Of a DNA stretch of 20,936 nucleotides, positions 1 through 6,526 are shown one piece after another. Source of the stretch: a virus; IMG/VR virus record IMGVR_UViG_3300008110_001558, positions 1-20,936 of that record; one strand, 5' to 3'. How positions within the stretch are numbered: position 1 is the first letter of the stretch; every line of letters starts with the position of its first letter. A model generated the notes under the pieces. The model saw only the letters and a list, made by a program, of their open reading frames with translations, was not told where the DNA came from and made no database searches. The translations under genes were made by a program, and so were the position numbers.

Positions 1-2
1 CC

Positions 3-74
3 AGAATCCTACCATGGGATCGGGGAAAAGCAAGAGAAAAGCCGGAGTTTTTTGTTAAAATAAAAAAGGATTCT
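3..74. repeat. 8-bp inverted repeat flanking AT-rich leftmost region
   Basis: The arms AGAATCCT (3-10) and AGGATTCT (67-74) are perfect inverted copies separated by 56 bases. The intervening DNA is A/T-rich, with runs of T and A. The arms are far apart for an intrinsic terminator, but the element lies just downstream (in the reverse direction) of the HNH gene and may mark the edge of an inserted homing cassette. Beyond this and the tiny ORF at 74-106, I see no gene in bases 1-155. Chance occurrence is possible. Confidence 0.3.
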
Positions 75-106
75 TAGGTCTTTTTTGGCGGGGGTGGTCT
101 ACTCAT
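74..106 (-). CDS. tiny 10-residue proline-rich ORF with strong SD (uncertain)
   Basis: Reading the reverse strand, a very strong purine-rich SD (GGGGGGAGGAG) sits directly before an ATG at 106. The ORF reads MSRPPPPKKT and stops at a TAA at 76-74. Four consecutive prolines are a known ribosome-stalling context when EF-P is limiting, so a leader-peptide role is conceivable. It could equally be the stub of a larger gene destroyed when the neighbouring HNH gene arrived. It lies about 50 bases after the HNH stop, on the same strand. I do not recognise it; the SD is the only positive evidence. Confidence 0.2.
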   Translation of the reverse strand: MSRPPPPKKT

Positions 107-155
107 CTCCTCCCCCCTCTCTCCCAAATGACTTGCCCAAACTCCACGGCTTATC

Positions 156-578
156 CTATCCCTTTGGCGACAGAATTGCTGCCCAAGCCGGAACACCTCG
201 ATAGAGTCTTGATCGCAACACTGAGTAAGAAACGCAACACATTGGATCTCTGCTCCACTCAGCGATTGTTTGACTGTCACCAAAAACTTCGATTTGCACG
301 TTATCGACTCTGTTATTAGCATTAGCCAAATAATCGAGCCGACGTAAATTTCCCCTTGTGTTATCAAGTCTGTTTCTATTAATGTGGTCAATGACAATCA
401 TTGGATCAGTTTCATTCATAATAAAACGATGCATTCGCGTTTCTCGACCATTCATTTTGGTGAGGGCGTATCCATCACGATAGTACCAGTTATATCTCAT
501 GACCATTGTGTAATCATCAGGGTCAACTAGGGCAAATCGGCCAGCCCCAACGGCACCAGAGAGCGGAACTTGTATCAT
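156..578 (-). CDS. HNH homing-type endonuclease (reverse strand)
   Basis: This 140-residue protein is a probable phage HNH homing endonuclease, a site-specific DNA nickase or cutter that spreads its own gene. The HNH core is visible: H50-R51 in the first strand, D64-H65 with N67, then N73 and N77 in the L-D-N-x-R-x-N-L pattern. The N-terminal part (residues 13-40, GRFALVDPDDY and the YNWYY region) matches the usual HNH_3-type start. The C-terminal tail (FGDSQTIAEWSRDP) resembles the DNA-recognition tail seen in many phage HNH proteins. The ATG at 578 is chosen because a GCAGGA SD lies just upstream; the longer reading up to 806 only adds sequence antisense to other genes. It is the only sizeable gene on the minus strand and is divergent from the gene at 619, as expected for a mobile insertion. 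Confidence 0.82.
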   Translation of the reverse strand: MIQVPLSGAVGAGRFALVDPDDYTMVMRYNWYYRDGYALTKMNGRETRMHRFIMNETDPMIVIDHINRNRLDNTRGNLRRLDYLANANNRVDNVQIEVFGDSQTIAEWSRDPMCCVSYSVLRSRLYRGVPAWAAILSPKG

Positions 579-594
579 TTTTTTTCCTGCGGGG

Positions 595-613
595 TATAAA
601 ATAAATAAGGAGG
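595..613 (+). promoter_or_regulatory. AT-rich promoter-like box and strong SD before 619
   Basis: The 40-base gap between the divergent HNH gene and the ORF at 619 holds TATAAAAT (595-602) and then a near-perfect SD, AAGGAGG (607-613), five bases before the ATG. A TTGTAT at 570-575 could be a -35 with a long 19-base spacer. The TATAAAAT is also reminiscent of phage late promoters, but I see no matching boxes before the other operons. The SD is solid; the promoter is speculative. Confidence 0.3.
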
Positions 614-618
614 TTATT

Positions 619-801
619 ATGACAGTAAAAGAAGAAGAACAACTTAAGAGAGCAATCGCCATAGAGTTAAGTCTTGAGGACTCTGGCGTCTCAATGGAAC
701 AATTACTATGCCAACAGAAGAACAACTTGAAGTTATCAAGAGAGTTATCGACAGAGTCTCCGGAAGATATAAGTTCTCCTACTATACAGAAGAAGACATA
801 A
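619..801 (+). CDS. small hypothetical protein overlapping the sigma-like gene
   Basis: A 60-residue ORF starts at an ATG preceded by the strong SD AAGGAGG (607-613). It begins MTVKEEEQLKRAIAIELSL and is rich in Glu, Lys and Gln, probably helical; no domain is recognised. Its last 31 codons run in another frame inside the sigma-like gene that starts at 708, an unusually long overlap of 94 bases. Because that downstream gene has no good SD of its own, translation of this ORF may couple ribosomes into it. Alternatively a single-base error near 700-710 may hide an earlier stop. The gene is supported mainly by its SD. Confidence 0.5.
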   Translation: MTVKEEEQLKRAIAIELSLEDSGVSMEQLLCQQKNNLKLSRELSTESPEDISSPTIQKKT

Positions 802-1226
802 AACAAGAGGCATTTATATTATGTCTCGAAGCTTTAGAATCCTATGACTCGTCGCGCCCACTAGAGAATTTTATCGCGGTACATCTATCGAATAGACTAA
901 AAACTTTAAGGCGCAACAAATATCATCGACAAAATTTGGTGGAGGGCACAAATCATTTTAAATTAAATGAGGCAAAAAGATCTCTTATGGATTTAAAAAG
1001 TATTTCGGGTCCCGAAGAGACTGACCAAGAATTTAAGGAAGCGAGCTACGAAATAGATTTTGACGGAAAATTATCTTCACAAGAAGCACTTGAAAAAGTT
1101 TTGGAGCAATTAACTCCAGAGATGAGAAAAGATTTTCATAGACTTGTCAATGGTGCTTCCGTAAAGAATCACAGGAAAACAGCTTTATATGATAGAGTGA
1201 AGGAGATTTTAGGTGAAGACTGGTAG
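708..1226 (+). CDS. sigma-factor-like protein (region 2 type)
   Basis: This 172-residue protein resembles sigma-70 region 2, the part of a sigma factor that binds core RNA polymerase and the -10 element. The signature lies at about residues 20-75: E-D-I-K-Q-E-A-F-I-L-C-L-E-A-L followed by SYDSSRPLENF and a basic R-L-K-T-L-R-R helix. The C-terminal 45 residues (LTPEMRKDFHRLVNG and the basic helix after it) could be a minimal DNA-binding helix pair, but a canonical region 4 is not evident. Small phage sigma-like proteins such as T4 gp55 direct late transcription, so a late regulator is plausible; that role is inferred. The start has only a weak GGA upstream, and the preceding ORF overlaps it. 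It overlaps the next gene by 14 bases. Confidence 0.65.
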   Translation: MPTEEQLEVIKRVIDRVSGRYKFSYYTEEDIKQEAFILCLEALESYDSSRPLENFIAVHLSNRLKTLRRNKYHRQNLVEGTNHFKLNEAKRSLMDLKSISGPEETDQEFKEASYEIDFDGKLSSQEALEKVLEQLTPEMRKDFHRLVNGASVKNHRKTALYDRVKEILGEDW

Positions 1227-2004
1227 ACTTTCAAAGGAAGAATGGCAATATATTGAGGAAAATGCGGAAGTCCTTTCCGTAGAAGAGATTGCGAATAACC
1301 TAGACCGCGACCAAGAACCCATTATCAAACACTTAAAAAGAATGGGGCTTTTCTCTGACCGTGTTCAATCTCTGGAAACGCAAGCTGAATATGATCTAAG
1401 ATCAAAGCCAGACTGGGAAGAATTAAAGAAACAATTTAACGAACAAGAATTAAAGCTATTTCTTCATCACTGGTCTCAAATTATCGCCCAGTTTAGAAAT
1501 GATGTTCTAAAAACAGAGCAACTACAGATTATCGACCTAATCAAGCTCGACATTCTAATGAATAGAGCTTTAAGGGGACAAAAACAATCAGAGGACGACA
1601 TTGTTAGACTTGAAGAAATTCTAATTGAGAAAAAATTAGCAGCTTCAGATGTACAAGACCGAGATGAGATATTTTCTTTAGAAAGAAATATTGCCTCATT
1701 AAGAGCGTCAAAAGAGGCTCTCTCTAGAGATATGAAAGATCTGTACAGTAAAAAGGAAGCAACATTCAAGAATTTGAAGGCGACTAGAGAGCAGAGAATT
1801 CAAAAGCTTGAGAGCAATAAAGTTACAATGGCGGGCCTGATAGAAAAGATTCTTCGGAACCCACAATTCTACGAAGAGCAGGGAAAGCAGATAGAGAAAA
1901 TGAGGCTCGCTATGGAAAAAGAAAAAGTCCGCATATCTGACTTTCACACTTACGAAGATGGTAGTATTGACCAACCATTCTTGAATGCAGATACTGTTCT
2001 CTAA
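1213..2004 (+). CDS. HTH plus coiled-coil protein, candidate terminase small subunit
   Basis: A 263-residue protein starting at GTG (1213) with an AAGGAG SD about eight bases upstream. Residues 1-47 look like a helix-turn-helix (SVEEIANNLDRDQEPIIKHLKRMG). Residues 75-120 are helical. From about 125 to 235 there is a long Glu/Lys-rich coiled coil with heptad-like leucine and isoleucine spacing. An N-terminal HTH plus a helical oligomerisation domain is the architecture of terminase small subunits, which recognise phage DNA for packaging. The large subunit follows about 2.7 kb downstream, with other genes between. A DNA-binding structural or regulatory protein is the alternative. It overlaps the sigma-like gene by 14 bases, so the two are probably co-translated. 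Confidence 0.5.
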   Translation: MKTGRLSKEEWQYIEENAEVLSVEEIANNLDRDQEPIIKHLKRMGLFSDRVQSLETQAEYDLRSKPDWEELKKQFNEQELKLFLHHWSQIIAQFRNDVLKTEQLQIIDLIKLDILMNRALRGQKQSEDDIVRLEEILIEKKLAASDVQDRDEIFSLERNIASLRASKEALSRDMKDLYSKKEATFKNLKATREQRIQKLESNKVTMAGLIEKILRNPQFYEEQGKQIEKMRLAMEKEKVRISDFHTYEDGSIDQPFLNADTVL

Positions 2005-2021
2005 TCATCTGGTGTTCTTCC

Positions 2022-2049
2022 TTTACTGTATACCACGTATGGATATAGT
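2022..2049 (+). promoter_or_regulatory. candidate sigma-70-like promoter in the 2005-2097 gap
   Basis: TTTACT (2022-2027) and TATAGT (2044-2049) are separated by 16 bases and match four and five of the six consensus -35 and -10 positions. The predicted start near 2056 would give a short leader before the gene at 2098. This is the only sizeable gap in the left operon, which makes it a reasonable promoter site. AT-rich phage DNA makes such matches common, so confidence is low. Confidence 0.3.
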
Positions 2050-2097
2050 AAAAAACGACCTAAAGTTCAATATGAAAATTTTTTTTTGAGGAAAAAC

Positions 2098-2313
2098 ATG
2101 ACACCTGAGAATTTTTGTTACTGGTTACAAGGATTTTTTGAGATTAGTAAAACGACTGAGATGACAGCTTTGCAAGTAGAAGAAATAAAAAATCATTTGA
2201 GTTTAGTATTTAAAAAAGAGACTCCCGACTTAAATGAATTGGTTCTTAATCATGAGTCTAAATCGTACCTCCCAGCTCCATTTGAGCTTACTTTTCACGG
2301 GGGGAGCTGCTGA
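2098..2313 (+). CDS. small conserved-type phage protein, function unknown
   Basis: This encodes a 71-residue protein beginning MTPENFCYWLQGFFEI. The ATG at 2098 is preferred because GAGGAAAA lies just before it; an in-frame TTG at 2086 would add four residues but place the SD inside the coding region. The opening, with the FCYWLQGFFE pattern and a following EEIKNHLSLVF helix, is one I recall from small uncharacterised proteins in many tailed phages. No catalytic motif is visible. Its TGA stop shares one base with the ATG of the dehydratase gene, so the two are translationally coupled. Confidence 0.75.
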   Translation: MTPENFCYWLQGFFEISKTTEMTALQVEEIKNHLSLVFKKETPDLNELVLNHESKSYLPAPFELTFHGGSC

Positions 2314-3449
2314 TGAAAGCGATCATAACAGGCGTAACGGGTCAGGACGGCTCTCATATGGCAGATCTCTTATTAGATAAGGGATATTCTGTTATAGGAA
2401 CAGCCAGAAGGACTTCTGGAAGCAACAGTAAGAGAATAGATCATCTAAAAAATAATAGATGCTTTTCTATTGTCGAGACTGACATCTCCGATAACCACAG
2501 CGTTAGAGAATTGATCAAAAGACACCCAGACGCCGTGGAGTTCTATAATTTCGCTGCACAGAGCCATGTCGCCACTTCGTTCAATCAGCCCTCATATACC
2601 TTCGATATGACTGGCAAGAGCGTAATGAACATCCTAGAGGCGATTACAGAGATTGCTCCAGAGATGAGGTTATATCAAGCAAGCTCAAGTGAGATGTTTG
2701 GATCAAATTATGACACTAGAATTTTGTATCAAAATTCCTACTTGAATGTCTATAAAGGCAATTCGCACTTTGAACTACCAGCTTTTCAACACGAAGTAGA
2801 AAAGTTTCAAAACGAAGATACAAAATTTATGCCACAATCTCCATACGCGATAGCAAAATTAGCAGCCCATCATTCTGTGAGGCTTTATCGACAATCTAAA
2901 GGAATTCATGCGAGTTGTGGTATATTGTTTAATCACGAAGGGCCTCGTCGTGGAGATGATTTTGTCACAAAAAAAATCACCAAATGGATTGGTGAATATA
3001 TGAGGTGGCTTGAAAAATTTAAGGCGACTCCGTCTATGATCTCTTCGAGATGCGAGGCAAAAGATTGTCAGACAATATTTTTTTCTGGAAGTCAATATTG
3101 TTTCCCAAAATTAAGATTAGGCAATTTAGACGCCAAGAGAGATTGGGGATATGCTCCAGATTACATGAATGCCGCTTGGCTCATGCTACAGCAAGAAACT
3201 CCAGACGACTATGTTATTTGTACTGGAGAAACTAGAAGTATTAGAGAATTTCTAGACGAGGCATTCTCATGTGTTGGTATTAGCGATTGGTCGCCACTTG
3301 TTTTTATCGACCCAAAGTTTTATCGACCTTGTGAAGTCGATTATCTAAAGGGATGTTGTAAAAAAGCTAAAGAAAAGCTTGGCTGGAAACCAGAATGTTC
3401 ATTTAAAGATATGGTTAAAATAATGGTGCAACATGAAACGCAATTATGA
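2313..3449 (+). CDS. gmd: GDP-mannose 4,6-dehydratase
   Basis: A 378-residue short-chain dehydrogenase/reductase of the GMD family. It converts GDP-D-mannose to GDP-4-keto-6-deoxymannose, the precursor of GDP-fucose, GDP-rhamnose and related sugars. The NADP-binding motif GVTGQDG is at residues 7-13, followed by the ARRTS element. The catalytic Ser/Glu motif SSSEMFG is near residue 124, and the Tyr-Lys pair is in SPYAIAK near 176. The family hallmark LGNLDAKRDWGYAPDY lies near residue 270. Two insertions stand out against common GMDs as I recall them: about 25 extra residues between MFG and SPY, and about 30 residues with three cysteines (roughly 235-265) just before the LGNLDAKRDW hallmark. 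A GGGGGGAG SD precedes the start. In a phage it may alter host surface polysaccharide or supply sugars for virion or DNA glycosylation; no glycosyltransferase is seen in this window. Confidence 0.92.
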   Translation: MKAIITGVTGQDGSHMADLLLDKGYSVIGTARRTSGSNSKRIDHLKNNRCFSIVETDISDNHSVRELIKRHPDAVEFYNFAAQSHVATSFNQPSYTFDMTGKSVMNILEAITEIAPEMRLYQASSSEMFGSNYDTRILYQNSYLNVYKGNSHFELPAFQHEVEKFQNEDTKFMPQSPYAIAKLAAHHSVRLYRQSKGIHASCGILFNHEGPRRGDDFVTKKITKWIGEYMRWLEKFKATPSMISSRCEAKDCQTIFFSGSQYCFPKLRLGNLDAKRDWGYAPDYMNAAWLMLQQETPDDYVICTGETRSIREFLDEAFSCVGISDWSPLVFIDPKFYRPCEVDYLKGCCKKAKEKLGWKPECSFKDMVKIMVQHETQL

Positions 3450-3705
3450 CGACCCGGTTTACAAAAGTGCTAGATCTAATACATTAAAGAGAGACAAGCA
3501 TAGATGTCAAATGCCAAACTGCGGATCTAAACAAAAGTTGAATGTCCATCATATCCAAAAGTGGTCAACGGCCTCTAGCTTACGCTATGAGTTATCTAAT
3601 TTGATCACTCTTTGCCGGAAATGTCACGACAGTATAAACGGCAAAGAACACATATACACGTCGTTATTTATGGAAATAGCATACAAAAATGGAAATAATA
3701 GCTGA
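3433..3705 (+). CDS. HNH endonuclease (cysteine-bearing)
   Basis: A compact 90-residue HNH nuclease. C25/C30 and C61/C64 form two zinc-binding pairs, H39-H40 is the catalytic histidine motif (NVHHI), N56 the middle asparagine and H65 the last histidine. The fold matches McrA/HNH-type enzymes such as those beside terminases, where HNH proteins can assist DNA packaging; others are homing enzymes. The gene overlaps gmd by 17 bases and the ERCC4 gene by 17 bases, and has no clear SD, so it is probably read by translational coupling. Being embedded so tightly argues for an operon member rather than a recent insertion. Confidence 0.85.
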   Translation: MKRNYDDPVYKSARSNTLKRDKHRCQMPNCGSKQKLNVHHIQKWSTASSLRYELSNLITLCRKCHDSINGKEHIYTSLFMEIAYKNGNNS

Positions 3706-4174
3706 CACAAGGGAAAGACATCCTTGGGATTTTATTTTTTTTGAAAATATTAGCGTAACTCGGGCTTGTCTAGATATTGGAGATTATACGACTCCCAAAC
3801 TGAAAGACAAGGTCGTGATTGAAAGAAAAGCGTCGCCATCTGAGATCTACCTCAATCTAGTAGATAAAAAAGACAGTGTAAGATTTAAAGCTGAGCTGGA
3901 AAAAATGAGAGGATACAAATCCGCATATATTGTGTGTGAGTTTCCTGAGTCTAAAATTTATCAATTTCCAAAAGGCTGTGGAATACCAGAAAAAATATCC
4001 TCAAGGATGAAACTAACTGGTAGAGCCCTAAGAAAGATAATAGCAGACACAGAAAAGAAGTTCGAAATTCCTTTTGTATTTTTCGAAAATAAAAACGAAG
4101 CAGAAGACTTTGTGTATAGCCTTTTTTCTTTACTGGAAAAAAAATATGAGAGAGATCTACCTGAACGCTCTTAA
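3689..4174 (+). CDS. ERCC4/XPF-type nuclease
   Basis: This 161-residue protein carries the XPF/ERCC4 nuclease core. DTRE is at residues 6-9, GDYT with D32 at 31-34, and the I-E-R-K triad E45-R46-K47 follows, matching the family pattern GD-x(n)-ERK. The family cuts branched or fork DNA near single/double-strand junctions, using a metal bound by the D and E residues. No HhH DNA-binding tail is visible, so this is a stand-alone nuclease domain, as in several phages. It sits between an HNH nuclease and a ClpP-like protease, directly upstream of the terminase. A role in resolving recombination or replication intermediates before packaging is inferred. It overlaps the next gene by 29 bases. Confidence 0.85.
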   Translation: MEIIADTRERHPWDFIFFENISVTRACLDIGDYTTPKLKDKVVIERKASPSEIYLNLVDKKDSVRFKAELEKMRGYKSAYIVCEFPESKIYQFPKGCGIPEKISSRMKLTGRALRKIIADTEKKFEIPFVFFENKNEAEDFVYSLFSLLEKKYERDLPERS

Positions 4175-4748
4175 TCATTCTGAACAGTCAAATGAGATTG
4201 ATTATGTAAGTTCGACAAAGTTTTACCAGAAATTACATGAATTAGAAAGAGAAGATCAATCAGATATTATCGTTCATATGAGTACGCTTGGTGGCTCTTG
4301 GGACGACGGAATGGCCCTTTACGACAATATTAAGTATAGTCCTTGTGATATCATTTGTATTGGCCATGGGTGTATTTATTCAATTGGGACCGTGATATTT
4401 CAAGCTTGTGCGAAGAGATATCTTATGCCAAATTGTTCTTTTATGTTGCATTATGGTAGTTTAAGTCTCGATTGTCCATATAAGGTAGCGGATGATACAT
4501 TCGATTATCACCGTAAACAAGCTGACGCGATGGTGAATATTTACTATCAAAGATGTAAGTTTGGAAAGTTCTTTGAACGCTTTTCGGAAAAAGAGACTAA
4601 GTCATTTCTTAGAGAGAATTTAATTAGAGACTGGTATATGTCTGGAAATGATGCTGTGCAATATGGATTTGCTGATGAAGTTTTAACTGAAAGAAAGTAC
4701 AGAGATGTCAGGCAAATTAACAAAAGAAATCGCCGAGTCACTAAATGA
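4146..4748 (+). CDS. ClpP-like serine protease
   Basis: A 200-residue protein of the ClpP/crotonase fold, starting at the ATG at 4146. An upstream in-frame start at 4074 would add a non-conserved stretch overlapping the ERCC4 gene. The strand pattern VHMSTLGGSWDDGMALYDNI matches the conserved N-terminal part of the fold. The nucleophile Ser79 lies in IYSIGT and the catalytic His102 in FMLHYG; I cannot assign the third residue. ClpP-like proteins next to terminases often act as capsid-maturation proteases. Here a separate prohead protease exists at 8591, so this enzyme may do something else, such as degrading host proteins or trimming another virion protein. It overlaps the terminase gene by 44 bases. 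Confidence 0.8.
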   Translation: MREIYLNALNHSEQSNEIDYVSSTKFYQKLHELEREDQSDIIVHMSTLGGSWDDGMALYDNIKYSPCDIICIGHGCIYSIGTVIFQACAKRYLMPNCSFMLHYGSLSLDCPYKVADDTFDYHRKQADAMVNIYYQRCKFGKFFERFSEKETKSFLRENLIRDWYMSGNDAVQYGFADEVLTERKYRDVRQINKRNRRVTK

Positions 4749-5457
4749 CGCTTGGCTAAATATTGATAAGAAGAACTCTGAGATCATCAACCCTTTTGAT
4801 ATTTTAAAAACGGATGATCCTGAAGAATTTCATATGAAGTTGGCTTGGATTTTTATGAATCCAGACTTCTTCAGCTTTACGTGCAAGCATATTTTAAACA
4901 TTGAAATACTTCCAATTCAAGCCTTGATATTGAAGGAAATGTGGATACGTAAATTTCCAATGCTCGTCGCAACCCGAGGTTTTGGTAAAACTTGGCTTTT
5001 GTCAGTTTATTCAATGCTGCGAGCGTTATTGATTCCGAATAGAAAAGTCGTGGTAGTTGGTTCTGCGTTTAGGCAGAGTAAGTACCTTTACGATTACATG
5101 GAAAACATCTGGAAGAACGCCCCAATATTAAGAGATATTTGCGACGAAAATAGCGGCCCGAGAAGAGACGTGGATATGTGTCGCATGACCATTAATGGCA
5201 GCACGATATCCGCATTGCCAGTAGGTGATGGACAAAAGATTCGAGGACAAAGAGCAAACGATATTATCGCGGATGAATTTGCTTCTATGTCGCGAGAAAT
5301 TTTTGAAAACGTTATTGCGGGCTTCGCCGCTGTTTCAGCTTCGCCTGCGGAAAACGTAAAAGCTGTTGCGAAACAAAAAATGGCGGAATCTTTAGGTGTT
5401 GCCGGTGGAACTTTCGCCAAAGGGGTTCATGGACGAAGGTCAGATCGCTCGATCTAA
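4705..5457 (+). CDS. terminase large subunit, N-terminal ATPase part (gene disrupted)
   Basis: The N-terminal half of the packaging motor. The Walker A-like ATRGFGKTW is at residues 89-97 and Walker B IIADEFAS at about 187-194, with catalytic D190-E191. The reading frame follows the family as far as about residue 231 (MAESLG). The last 19 residues before the TAA at 5455 are out-of-frame sequence; the real protein continues in the +1 frame from about 5402. From memory of related terminases, several dozen residues carrying the end of the ATPase domain and the coupling motif are expected between the halves and are absent. Neither half alone would be a working motor. The gene starts inside the end of the ClpP-like gene. 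Confidence 0.85.
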   Translation: MSGKLTKEIAESLNDAWLNIDKKNSEIINPFDILKTDDPEEFHMKLAWIFMNPDFFSFTCKHILNIEILPIQALILKEMWIRKFPMLVATRGFGKTWLLSVYSMLRALLIPNRKVVVVGSAFRQSKYLYDYMENIWKNAPILRDICDENSGPRRDVDMCRMTINGSTISALPVGDGQKIRGQRANDIIADEFASMSREIFENVIAGFAAVSASPAENVKAVAKQKMAESLGVAGGTFAKGVHGRRSDRSI

Positions 5458-6484
5458 GGCGACTGTGCATAGCGGTATTTTCTTGATGGAATTTGGAGCT
5501 GTATTTGCCAAAGACTCACAAGGTTTCTTCAAAAGAAGTTTAATTGAATCTTGCGTTGGTACTGATATTAAGCCAATTGATCTACCGTCAGGTCAAGTCT
5601 ATTTTGACGCGGCAACATCTGGAGTTCCGGGCAGACAGTATGTTATGGGGGTTGACCCAGCATCGGAAGTAGACAATTTTAGTATTGTTATTCTAGAAAT
5701 CCATGAAGACCACAGAAGAATTAAATATTGCTGGACAACGACTCGTAGCGAACACGTCGAAAAAGTTCAAAGAGGGTTAGTATCAGACAATAACTTCTAT
5801 TCTTACTGTGCTAGAAAAATTAGAGATTTAATGTCTGTGTTCAATATTTCTCATATTGCAATTGACTCTCAGGGTGGTGGGGTTTCTGTTTCTGAAGCCT
5901 TGCACGATACCACTCAGCTAAGAAGAGGAGAAATTCCAATTTGGCCGATTATAGAAGAAGATAAAGAAAAACCCTCTGATGATGAATCCGGCCTTCACAT
6001 TCTCGAAATGTGTAATTTTGCTAAATACGACTGGTATAGCGAAGCGAACCACGGTCTAAGAAAAGACTTAGAAGATAGGGTTTTAATTTTCCCTCGATAT
6101 GATGCAATCACTATTGGATTATCTATTGAAGATGACAAAAAAGCCAATCGTCTTTATGACACTCTTGAGGATTGCGTTCTTGAAATAGAAGCATTAAAAG
6201 ATGAAATGTCATTAATAGAAATTACTCAGACACAAACAAGTGGAAGAGATCGATGGGATACGCCAGAAGTAAAAATTGGCGTCGGCAAGAAAAAACGAAT
6301 GAGAAAAGACCGATATTCCGCTCTTTTAATGGCGAATATGGCGTCGAGAACTCTTTCTTTTCGCAAGACTCCTATTGAGTATAACTCTCATGGTGGCTTC
6401 GCCGACTCGATAAAGTCAGAGTCTAAAGGCAAACCATATTTAGGACCCGCTTGGTTTACTGAAGCGATGGACGGCGTATATTAG
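5396..6484 (+). CDS. terminase large subunit, C-terminal nuclease part (gene disrupted)
   Basis: This continues the terminase in the +1 frame relative to the first half. Family-like sequence begins at PVELSPKGFMDEGQ and runs without a break to the end. The RNase H-like nuclease carries three acidic residues: D87 (VMGVDPAS), D157 (AIDSQGGG) and D305 (RKDRYSALL). The start is unclear: GTG at 5396 opens the frame, and an ATG at 5429 has AAGGGG only three bases upstream, too close to be a good SD. It is probably the tail of a single gene rather than a separate one. A 42-base AT-rich gap without a clear SD separates it from the portal gene. Confidence 0.85.
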   Translation: MLPVELSPKGFMDEGQIARSKATVHSGIFLMEFGAVFAKDSQGFFKRSLIESCVGTDIKPIDLPSGQVYFDAATSGVPGRQYVMGVDPASEVDNFSIVILEIHEDHRRIKYCWTTTRSEHVEKVQRGLVSDNNFYSYCARKIRDLMSVFNISHIAIDSQGGGVSVSEALHDTTQLRRGEIPIWPIIEEDKEKPSDDESGLHILEMCNFAKYDWYSEANHGLRKDLEDRVLIFPRYDAITIGLSIEDDKKANRLYDTLEDCVLEIEALKDEMSLIEITQTQTSGRDRWDTPEVKIGVGKKKRMRKDRYSALLMANMASRTLSFRKTPIEYNSHGGFADSIKSESKGKPYLGPAWFTEAMDGVY

Positions 6485-6526
6485 AATATCAATTTCATTT
6501 AAATTACAATTCAATTGGTCTAATCT

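Noticed and set aside
595-602. T4-type late promoter as a general signal for this phage
   Set aside because: TATAAAAT occurs here, but I found no equivalent box before the capsid, fibre or lectin genes, so no regulon can be claimed.
1476-1974. Minus-strand ORFs opposite the HTH/coiled-coil gene
   Set aside because: They lie entirely antisense to a well-supported gene, lack SD sites and have low-complexity hydrophobic translations.
5396-5457. Intron or intein as the cause of the split terminase and capsid genes
   Set aside because: Introns and inteins add sequence between halves; here sequence is missing and there is no intervening element.
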